In this document: positions 11,001 through 23,000 of the stretch, in pieces
How the letters are laid out: each line of letters starts with the position of its first letter
How positions within the stretch are numbered: the stretch's first letter is position 1
DNA from: Hyphomicrobiales bacterium
GTDB taxonomy: Bacteria; Pseudomonadota; Alphaproteobacteria; Rhizobiales; JAJFHB01
Direction: 5' to 3'
Assembly (NCBI GenBank): GCA_021775755.1
Contig: JAJFHE010000039.1
Span: 248,001 to 312,000 of the forward strand
DNA length: 64,000 bases
Program-made: the position numbers and the translations under genes
Notes under the pieces: generated by a model
What the model saw: the letters and a program-made list of their open reading frames with translations, nothing else
What the model was told of the DNA's origin: nothing
Databases searched by the model: none

Positions 11001-14000
11001 ATCGAATCCGCCACGATCACGCTGACCAATCGCCCCGACGGTGCGCTTGAGAGCCTTTCCGTGTCCGGCGCGTTGCCCGCCGGCATCACGACGACGGGCT
11101 ACAACTCGGGAACCGGCGAACTGGTGCTGACCGGCGCCGCAACCCTTGCAGCTTACCAGACCGCCATTGCGCAAATCCGCTACGACAATTCAAGTGAAGG
11201 CCCGGACACTACAGACCGGTCGATTACCGTTATCGTCAATGACGGCGATGTAGACAGCGCGACAGCCACGGCGACCGTGACTGTCGCTTCGATCAACGAC
11301 GCACCGGTCGTCTCCGTGGTGCAGAGCCTGAGCGATGACTTCAACGACAATGCCATCGACCCGGACCTGTGGACGACAGCGCTTGGCACGGGCAGCTCCA
11401 GCGTTGTCGAAGCCAACAGCCGTATTGAACTGACGGCGCGCGGCTATCTGGTCAGTGCCGACGAGTACAACCCAACGGCGGCGGAGCCTCTGAAGATTAC
11501 CGGCGAAGTGACGTTCACCAGCGCCAACGACGTCTTCAGGATTTTCTTCCGCAGCGACGCGACGCCGGTCGGTGCGTCCTCGGGCGAGGTCAACAGCGGT
11601 CTTTCCGTTACGCTGACGCCGTTCCAGACGACAGCCCGTCTCGTCTCGCGAACCGCCGGGTCCGACACGGTAATTGATTCCGGCAACATTTCAGTTGTCA
11701 CCGGCGCTGCTTATTCGTTCGAAGTGACGGACGATGGCACGAGCATCTCGGCAACCTTCACCCGCGTTGGCGTGCCTGCAACCACCGTGACGCTGACCGG
11801 ACAGAGCGCGTTCGCCGGTCCTGGCAATTTCGTTGGCTTCTACAATATCGCTACAGCCGGCATCGTGACTTATGTCGACAATGTCGCGATCGAGCATGCG
11901 CAGGTCCCCGTTGCCGCGCAGGAGGAGACGGCAACCGCCGTCACCGGCATCTCGATTGCGGACGTTGATGCGGGCACCGACAACATTGTCGTAACGCTGA
12001 CCGCAGGCAATGGTGCATTGACTGTGAACACTACCGTTGGCGGCGGTGTCATTGCCGGTCAAGTTTTAAACAACGGCAGCGCCACGGTCACGATCACCGC
12101 GCCGCAGGCGGCAATCAATGCGACGCTGGCCGATGGCAACGGCCTCACCTACCAGGGCAATACGGATTTCTCCGGCACCGATACGATAACCGTTACCGCG
12201 AACGATCAGGGCAGCACCGGCACCGACCCGAGCCTCACCGGTGGACCGGCGGATGAAGAAGGCTCCGCCGTCGTCACGGTCGAAGTCACCGGGCTCAACG
12301 ACGCACCGGTGGTGACGGCGCCGGCATCCGCGCCGATTGCCTTTGCCGACACGGCGCAGTTCGACGGCAAGGCGACCGACTTCACGTTCTCCAATCCGGT
12401 GACCAACCTGCCGGCGAGTGATTTTACGTTTACCGCCTGGGTCAATGATCCGACCTTCGATGCTACGGGCGACGATCCGGTGGAAGCTTACCTCACTTAT
12501 GTGGTCTCCGGCGCGAACAGCGAAGAGTTCGCCATCGGCAACGATAACGGTTCGCTCGTCGTGGTCATCAACGACTTCGAACTTGCAACCGGTATCGCGG
12601 TGCCTGACGACGGCGACTGGCATCATGTTGCGGTGACGTTCAGCGCCACAAGTGGCGCTGTCGAGGTATTCGTCGATGGCACTTCGGCGTTTACCGGCAC
12701 AGCACCCACCGGTGGATTAACTGGTGGCGGCGGACTTGTGTTCGGCCAGGCACAATCGACACCGGTCGGCGGCTTCGATTCGGAATCCCGCTTCAAGGGC
12801 GGCCTTGCCGAAGTCGGTTTCTTCTCAAGTATTCTAGCCGCGGGCGCCATTGCCAGCATCGCGGCAGGCACGGTGACACCGGCGAGTGCGGCGATCTTCT
12901 TCCGCTGGAACGATACGACGAAGCGATTTGAGGATATCTCGGGCGGCTCCAATACGATGACGACGCGCGGCGATGTCACGACGTCGCCGGCCGGCGCGCC
13001 GCTGGTGCCGGAAGATGGCGTGATTTCGCTGTCCGGCATCACGGTCAGCGACGTCGACCAGGGTGCGACGCCGCTCTCCATGACGCTGTCGGTGCTGAAT
13101 GGCCAGCTGGCAATCAGCGGCCCGGCAACCGGGCTGGTGTTCACAGACAGCGATGGCACCGACGGCTCGATTGCGTTCACAGGCTCACAGACGGATATCA
13201 CAAACGCTTTTACCAATTCGATCGTCTACACGCCGGATGCGGATTTCGACACTGCCGATACGCTGTCGATCACCGCGGACGATCTTCTGGCCGGCGGCTC
13301 GACGACGCTCAACATCACCATCAACCTGGTGCCGAGCAACGATCTGCCGGTGACGTCTCAGGATACATTTTTCACGACCTCGGGCTCGCTCCTGAACGAC
13401 AATACCCTGACCAACGTGATCGACCCGGATGGTGACACGGTGACAAATCCGTTCGTGGCCACGGTGTTTACCCGTGCCGGCGGGACGGTTTCTTTCCTGG
13501 CGAACGGCGACTTCACCTATACGCCGCCGGCGAATTTCACCGGTCTCGATTTCTTCGAGTATGCAGCGGAGGACGGTAGCGGCAATGTCGGCACGGCCAT
13601 TGGTGCTGCTGCAACCGACTTTGCGACGGTGAGCGTGTCGGCAACGTCAACGACACCGGTCAACCAGGCGGGCGATGGCAGTGTCAACGTGTTGCAGGGC
13701 AACTCCGGCAACGATCTTCTTCAGGGACTTGGCGGAAACGATACACTGAGATCCGGCGGTGCACCGCTCGATCCAATCGGCGGGTTTGCCGGCGAAGACC
13801 GGCTGGAGGGCGGCGACGACGACGATTTGCTGATCAGCGAGGGTGGCCAGGCAAGGCTTGTCGGTGGGCCCGGCAACGACACTCTCCAGGTCAACGATAC
13901 GGGAAACTACTGGGACTTTGCATACGCTGACTACAGCACGTCGACGGGCGACGTTTTTGCGAATTTCACGGCGGCGACATTTAACGGCATAACGCCCTTT

Positions 14001-17000
14001 GGCACCGCGCTCCCTAGCGCGATCAATCTTGCTCCCAACGAGGTGGCGGACGGTTTCGGTACCGTCGATACGGTCACAGGTGTTCACCTTTTCAGAGACG
14101 GATCGGGCAACGATGAGTTCTATGCCGACGGCACGTTCAACAATTCGTTCGGCACATTTCTTGAGATCCGCCTGACCTTGGGCAATGACCGTGCGGACTT
14201 TACAGGATCTGCGGCCAGTACGCGCCGTGTCAGCTACAAGGATGCCGGAGGCGGAGTGCAGGCATCGCTTGCGACGCAGTCGGCGACCGATTTTGGAAAT
14301 CCGGTCGGTACATTCATCGGTTCGGATGTACTCATCAATGCCAATCAGCTTCGCGGCAGCGACTTTGCCGACCAGCTCGAAGGCGATGCGAACAACAACC
14401 GGTTGCGCGGCTCAGATGGCGCGGATGCGATCGATGGTGGCGGCGGCACCAACCGGATTGACCATTTCGACTCGCCCACCGGAGTTGTGGTCAATCTCTT
14501 GGTAGGCCTGACCATCGACGATGGTTTCGGCACGCAAGACACGCTCCTCAACATTCACGATGTGGCGGGCAGCAGTTTCGAAGACGATATCATCGGCGAT
14601 AACAGCGCCAATACGCTGTTTGGTTTTGCCGGCGATGACCGGCTCGTCGGGCTTGATGGCGCTGACACTCTGGTCGGAGACTTCAACGATCCGGAGTTTT
14701 CAGACGGTGCGTTCGGCGGCAATGACACGCTTGTCGGCGGCGCCGGCAACGACCTCCTGCAGGGCGGCATGGGCAATGACATCCTGCTTGGTGGAGATGA
14801 TGTCGATACGCTTGAGGGCGGGCCCGGCCGAGACCATCTTGAAGGCGGGGCCGGCGGCGACACACTTCGCTCAGGCGGTGCGCCTCTCAACGTCATCGGT
14901 GTGCTTTCCGGTCCTGACGTGCTTCTTGGCGGTGATGGAGACGACACGCTGATCAGCGAGGGCGGTTTCTCGCGCCTTGTCGGCGGACCCGGCAATGACA
15001 CTTTGCAGGTTGTCGACACCGGTGCGTTCTGGGATTTTGCCAACGCCGACTACACGTCCTCACCAGACCGCATACTCGCCAACCTGTCAGGATCGCTGCA
15101 GACGCTCGACGGTATCGGTGTCGCGGCCAATTCTATCGTCGACGGTCACGGCAGCATTGACACGGTCAGCGGGTTCCATGTCATCCGGGACTCAGCATTC
15201 GACGATGTTATTCATGTCAATCAGTCTGAATTCCTGAACAGTTTCGGCGGCTTCATGGAAGTTCGCCTGAGCAATGGTGACGACACGGTCACCTTCGTCA
15301 ATCCGGCAGGCGCACGGCTGAGCTTCAAGAATGCGCTCGGCGGCGTTTCCGTCGACCTCGACGATGACGGAGACGGCAATGCCGTCACAATCGATGCGGT
15401 TGCTGTCGACTTTGGCAATCCGCTGGGAACTTTCATCGGCACCGACACGGTCACCGGTGCCAACCAGATCCGCGGATCCGACTTCGACGACCAGATATTC
15501 GGATCCGACCGGACAGATGTGCAGGAACGGTTCAGAGGTTCCGATGGCATCGACACAATCGACGGGCGCGGCGGGACGGACCGGCTTGACTTCTTCGATT
15601 CCCCAGGTGGCATCACCATCAATCTGTCGCTAGGGGCCAGCCAGGTCGCCGACGATGGTTTTGGCAATACCGAAACCGCAACGAACATCGAGAATGTTGC
15701 AGGCTCCGTCTTCGATGACAGCATTACCGGCGACGGCAATGACAACTCACTGTTCGGGTTTGCCGGAAGCGACACGATCAGCGGGCTCGGCGGTGACGAC
15801 TTCATAGTCGGCGATTTCCTTAATCTGGCGGGCAGCAATGGCGGCCCACCGGGCGACGATGTGCTTGACGGCGGCGATGGCGAAGACCGCCTTGAGGGCG
15901 GCGGTGGCGACGATACCCTTAACGGCGGCGATCAGGGCGACGTGTTGATTGGAGATTCCGGCGATGACATCATCGATGGCGGCGACGACATCGACCCGGT
16001 TGCCAATGTCCGCAGTTTCGGTGACTTCCTGACCTATTTCCGGGATCCAGCAGGTGTCGACGTCAACTTCTTTACAGGTGTCGGCATTGACGGCTTTGGA
16101 GATACCGACGCGATTTCGAACGTCGAGTTCCTGGAAGGTTCGCATCACGGCGACGTTCTGACAGGCGGCAATGTCGCCAATGACGGGTTCGAAGCGTTTA
16201 TCGGTCTTGCCGGCAACGACACGATAGATGGTGGTACGGGCTTTGACCGCGTGCGCTACCGCGGCGACCCCGGCAGCGTTATCGTCAATCTGTCATCGAC
16301 AACGCAGCTTGGCGTGCTTTCCGGCCAGGCGCTGGACGGGTTCGGCAGCACAGATACCCTGATCAGCATCGAATCCGTTCAGGGTTCAAATTTTGCCGAC
16401 AACCTCTTCGCGAACGATCTGGGCATCCAGTTCCGCCCGCAAGGCGGCGACGATAACGTCGTCGGCGGGCTCGGTACGGACCAAGTGGACTATGCCTTCA
16501 CCGGCGGAACGCAGGGCGCGGTCGTCAATCTTGGCGGCAATACCGCGACGGATACATTCGGAGACACCGACACGTTCACCAGCATTGAGAATGTGCGCGG
16601 CAGCTTCATGGTGGACTCGCTGACGGGCGATGGCAACGCGAACGTGCTCATCGGGCTCGCGGGCGCCGACACCCTGGATGGTGCGGGCGGCATCGATACT
16701 GTCAATTACGCTGCGGCGCTCGGGAGTTCCGGTAGTTCGGGCTTCAATGCACAAAACGGCGTTACCGTCGACCTTGGGGCCGGTACCGCTACCGATCCGT
16801 TCGGGTCCGCCGATACGATGATCTCCATCGAAAACGTCATCGGCACGCAGTTTGCCGACGTGATCACCGGTAGTGCGGACACCGAACTGATTAACGGCCG
16901 AGACGGCGATGACCGGCTCGGCATTTCGGATCAGACCTTCACGCTGATCGATGGCGGTGCGGGGCAGGATACGCTGTTCCTCAACGGCACAAATCTTGAT

Positions 17001-20000
17001 CTGACCCAGGTAAGCAACGGGGCGATCGCCGGCATCGAGGCTATCGATCTCAACTCGACGCTGACGCTCGATGCGCAGGACGTGATCGATCTCTCCGACA
17101 CGCCGAACACACAGGTTGGAGGTGGCGCCGTCGACGACAGCCTGATCGTGCGCGGCGCGGCAACTGACAATGTAGTATTCAAGGATTTGCCGGCTGGCGG
17201 TTCCTGGAGCCAGACGGCGACCGGCACGCTGATCTCGGGCGAAACGTTCGACACCTACGAGTACGACAACGGCGGCACCATCGCGACGGTGCTGGTGGAA
17301 CAGGGTGTGGTGGTCGCGCTGCCTGTGTCCGCGGTCGTCAGTCTCGCCGATGTGGTGGCGGGCACGGTTGCCGGGTTCTCCGGCTTTGCTATCGATGGTC
17401 TTGTCGCCAATGATTACAGCGGCCGGTCGGTCTCGTCCGCCGGGGATGTCAACGGCGACGGGTTCGGCGACATCATCGTCGGCGCCGATTATGCCAACTA
17501 CAGTGCCGGCGAGACCTATGTGATTTTTGGCGGGGCCGGGTTCGGGTCTTCATTCGATCTTACGACACTCAACGGCACGAACGGCTTCGTCATCAACGGC
17601 GAGGCAGCCAACGACAAGAGCGGCCATTCGGTATCGTCGGCCGGAGACGTCAATGGTGACGGTGTTGCCGACCTTATCGTCGGCGCTCCCAACGCAAACT
17701 ATTCGGGCTATTCCTACGGCGGCGCCTATGTGGTGTTCGGGGGTCAGGCCTTCGGCGCATCTGTGGACCTGTCCACACTCATCGCCGCGGAAGGTTTCGA
17801 GCTGCCAGGGTTCGATAGGTACAACGCCGTTGGCAATGCGGTCTCGTCCGCGGGCGATATCAATGGTGACGGGATCGACGATTTAATCGTCGGAGATCCA
17901 AGCGGGTATTACAACAGTTACTATTATGGCGGCACCTATGTCGTATTCGGGGGACAGACGTTCGGCAGCTCTTTCGATCTGTCCAGCTTCGATGGCTCGA
18001 ACGGCTTCCTGGTGCGCGGACTTGCTTCGAACGATCAGGCCGGCCATTCGGTGTCGGGCGCGGGCGACGTCAACGGCGATGGTATCGATGACCTGATCAT
18101 CGGCGCCTACAATGCGAATTCGGGGGTCGGAGAGTCCTATGTGGTGTTCGGCGGCCAGGCGTTCGGTGCAACGTTCGATCTTGGCACGCTGAACGGCACG
18201 ACCGGTTTTCAGATCAACGGAATCGATACGGACGACCGCAGCGGCATTTCGGTCTCGGACGCCGGCGATGTCAACGGCGACGGTTTCGCCGATGTGATTG
18301 TCGGGGCGCACCGCGCCGGACCGGCGGGCGATGAATATGCCGGCGAGAGCTATGTGGTGTTCGGCGGGCCGAGCTTCGCCGCGACTGTCAGTCTCGCATC
18401 GCTCAACGGTACCAACGGGTTCTTGTTGTCTGGCGTCGACGGCGGCGACTACAGCGGTTTTTCGGTGTCGTCCGCCGGCGATGTCAATGGCGATGGTGTC
18501 GATGACCTCCTGATCTCCGCTCACCATGGTGAATACGGTACGTACCAGGGCGCCGCCTATGTGGTCTTTGGCGGCCAGGCGTTTGGCGCAAGCTTCGATC
18601 TGTCGACGATCGACGGCGTCAACGGGTTCGTGCTCGAAGGCGCCAATAATGGCGACTACGCCGGCATGTCCGTGTCAGCTGCCGGCGATGTCGATGGCGA
18701 CGGCCTGGATGACCTCATCGTTGCCGCAACCTACGCAAGCCCCGGCGGCCGAACTTATGCCGGAACCACCTATGTTGTGTTCGGCAGCGACTTCACGGGC
18801 GCCATCACGCAGCTCGGCGATCAGAATGCCAACGTACTGACCGGCAGCGCCGCCGCCGATACGCTTATCGGCGGGCGCGGCGCCGATTCCCTGCTTGGCA
18901 ATGGCGGAGCCGATGTCATGCGCGGCGGTACCGGCGACGACGATATCGAAATCGGCGACCAGACTTTCGTACGCATTGACGGCGGTGGCGGCCAGGACAC
19001 GCTGAGCCTCAACGGCACCGATCTCGATCTGACCCAGATCGCCAACAACAAGATTACCTCGATCGAGGCCATCGACCTCAACTCGACCCTGACGCTGAAC
19101 GCGCAGGACGTCATCGACCTGTCGGAAACCGACAACACGGAAGTTTCGACCGCGCTTGCCACGCCGACGCCGAATTCGATCATCGTGCGCGGCTCTGTGA
19201 CGGATACGGTCGATTTGATGAAGCTTCCCTCTGGCCACCCGATCGGCGGTGGGAACTGGATCCAGAGCGCGACCGGTATCGTCATTGGGCCGGAAACCTT
19301 CGACGTCTACACTGCCGACGGCGTCGGCGGTGTAACGATAGCAACGGTGCTGATCGAGCAGGGCGTGAATGTTCTTCTGCCGTTGCCGACCACATTGAGC
19401 CTCGGCGACACGCTGGTCGCGAATACTTTTGGACTTAACGGCGTCAAGTTCGAAGGTATCGATGCGGGCGACAACGCGGGCATATCGGTGTCCAGCGCCG
19501 GCGATGTGAACGGCGATGGTCTGGATGACTTTATTGTCGGGGCATCTCTGGCAACCGTGGGCGCCCAGAATTTTGCCGGCGAAAGCTATGTTGTCTTTGG
19601 CTCGACAAGCTTCGGCTCGACGTTCGACCTGACGACGCTCACTGGAACAGCGAACGGGTTCCGGCTCGATGGGGTCGTTGCCAGCGATCAGAGCTCGTAC
19701 TCCGTTTCCGGCGCGGGCGATGTTAATGGAGACGGCTTTGCGGATTTGATCGTTGGCGCGCTGGGCGACGACGATGGCGCGGAGGCGAACCCGGGTGCTG
19801 CATATGTTGTGTTCGGCGCGGCGACCTTTGCTGCAAGTATAGGTCTTGGCACGCTCACCGGTACGAACGGCTTCAAGCTCGACGGTAAAGACGCGACCGA
19901 TTATGCGGGCATCAGCGTTTCCGGCGCCGGCGACATCAACGGCGATGGCATCGATGACATCATTGTCGGCGCCAACCAGGCCTACAATGGCGGATACACC

Positions 20001-23000
20001 AAAGCCGGCGAGGCGTATGTCATCTTCGGGGGCCAGAGCTTTGCGGCGGTGCTCGATCTTGATGTACTCACCTTTGATGGCGACAACGGCTTTATTCTTA
20101 CCGGCGTTTACGGTGATGATCTTGCCGGCCGGTCGGTCTCGCGTGCAGGCGACATTAACGGCGACGGCATCGGCGATCTGCTCGTCGGGGCTCCCGGTGC
20201 TTACGATTACAGTTCGAATTACAGGTATGGCGCGTCGTATGTCGTGTTCGGCGGCCAGGACTTCAGTATCAACTCCAGCACGTTTGATCTCGATGGCGCC
20301 GCAGGTGGCGGTGTCCTAAACGGCTTCAAGCTCAGCGGTGAAGTGGATGGCGACCAGGCGGGCTACTCCGTTTCGGCAGCAGGCGACATCAACGGCGACG
20401 GCATCGATGACCTGATTATCGGCGCGCATTACCATGCAGCCTCTGGAGCGGGTTCCGGTGCTGCCTATGTCGTGTTTGGCGGTCAGAGTCTCAGCGGACA
20501 CCTGAGCCTTTCCGACATCACAGGGCTTGGCGGCGCCAACAGTATTCAGGGTTTCAGGCTCGGTGGTGAAGCGGCGACGGATTATGCGGGGGCCAGCGTT
20601 TCCGCCGCGGGCGATATCAACGGTGACGGCATCGGCGACCTTTTGGTCGGAGCGCTATCGAACAACGATGGTGGAGCCGGTGCGGGGGCTGTCTATGTCG
20701 TGTTTGGAGGACAGGCGGGTCTCACCGGTTCGCTGTCTCTCGGCAATATTGGCGGTGCGATCGACGGTTTCGAACTCACCGGCGAGGCCGCCGGCGATAG
20801 TGCCGGCGTTTCTGTCTCCGCCGCTGGCGATGTGGACGGGGATGGCTTCGGAGACTTCCTTGTCGGCGCCAATGAAAACACCTCGGGCGGTGCCAGCGCG
20901 GGAGCGGCCTATCTGTTGTTCGGTGGTGATTTCTCCAGTGCCGTAACAGTCCCAGGCACGACCTCAGGCGAAACGCTCAACGGTACGGCAGGGGCGGATG
21001 TGGTCATCGCAGACCTTGGCGCTGACACTCTGCTCGGTGCTGGCGGCATTGATGTTCTGCTTGCCGGCGGCGGCGATGACATTGTCGAGATCGGCGATCA
21101 GAGCTTCCGGCGCGTCGACGGCGGCGGCGGTCAGGACACGCTGCGCCTCAACGGCACCGATCTCGACCTCACGCAGATCGCCAACAACAAGATCACCTCG
21201 ATTGAGGCGATTGAGCTCAATTCGACCCTGACGCTGAACGCTCAGGATGTCTTCGATCTGTCGGAGACGGACAACGCGGAAGTCTCGACGCTGCTTGGAG
21301 CAGCTACACCGAACTCCCTCATTGTGCGCGGCGGGGCGACCGATTCGGTGTTCCTCGACGATCTTCCCGCAGGGCACCCGAGCGAGGGCGGCTTCTGGCA
21401 GGCGGGCGCAACGGGGCAAGTCATAGGTTCGGAAACCTTCGACATTTTCACTTTTGACGATGGCTCCGGTACGGCGCTGGCCACGGTGCTCATCGAACAG
21501 GGCATCAACGTCACATCGGCGGTGCCCGCTTCAACAAGCATTGACGATATTATCGCCGGTGATGTCATCGGCTTGCGCGGCGCAAGGTTTGCCGGCGAAG
21601 CGGCCTACGACACGGCGGGCTTCAATGTCCAGGCGGCCGGTGATTTCAACGATGACGGTTTTGACGACTTCATCGTCACATCTGAGTTTAACGCCGATGG
21701 CGGCGCTTCGGCGGGGGCGGCCTATGTGGTGTTTGGCAGTGCATCGGGCTTTGGCGGATCGCAGAACCTGAGCACGGCGGCGGGCCTTCAGTTTACCGGT
21801 GGGGTGGGATTCCAGCTTAGTCATACAGGTCTGCCGGGCGATGCGGATGGTGACGGCATTAGCGATATCGTGCTGGGTGCGAGTGCAAATGTTGCCGGAA
21901 ATGCGGGCGGTTCAACATTCGTCGTGCTCGGCGGGCAGGGGCTTACCGGGACCCAGAGCATTACAAATGTCGGCGGGACCATCGATGGCGTACGCTTTAC
22001 CGCTGAAGTGGCAACGGATGGTTTGGGCGCGTCCGTTGCCCTCAACGGCGATCTGGATGGCGACGGGCTGGCTGACGTTTTGGCCGGCGCGCGCGGCGAT
22101 GCAAGCGTTGCCGCGAAAAATGGCGCCGCCTATTTCGTTCCCTCCGGACAGGCCGGTCTCACTGGTTCAATCAGCCTGACGAACATCGGTGGCTCGCTGG
22201 ATGGCGTCAAATTCACCGGGTTTGGCGCTAAGGACGAGGCCGGTGTGGCGGTCAGATCGATCGGCGATATCAATGGCGACGGTGTCGACGATGCCCTGAT
22301 CGGGGCGCTCAATTCGGGAGGCGTTGGCTACGAGGGCTCGGCTTACGTGATCTACGGCGGCCAGGACATTCCCAGTCCGTCCTCGCTTGCCAATGTCGGC
22401 ACCACGATTGCCGGGTTCCGCCTTGATGGCGAGGCCGGAACTGATTTCGCCGGACAGCGCGGTGCGCCGCTTGGCGATATCAATGGCGACGGCTTTGGAG
22501 ACTTCGCGACCAGCGGACCGTTCCATGAGGCGGGTGGCACGGACCGTGGCCGCACCTATGTGATTTTCGGCGCTGCTGCGGCACCGGGCGCTACGGTTTC
22601 GCTTGGCCTCACCGGCACCGGTTCGCTTCCCGGCTTCATACTTGAAGGCGAGGCGAACCTTGATCGTTCCGGCATTATCGTCTCCTCAGCAGGCGATTTC
22701 GACGGTGATGGTGTCAACGATCTTCTCGTTAGTGCAGATCTGAACGATTACGGCGCCTATGATGCCGGTGCGGTCTATGTGATCGCCGGCGGGCAGGCCG
22801 GGCTCACCGGGACACTGCAGCTCTCGGACGTCGGCGACAGTGTTAGCGGGTTCCGCGTCACTGGCAGCGCGGCGACCGACCGGTTTGGCTCCTCGGTGAG
22901 GGCTATCGGTGATATCGACGGTGACGGGTTTGACGACATCGCCATAGGCGCTTTCCAGCACGACGACGCAGGCAACAATGATGCCGGCGCCGCTTATGTA

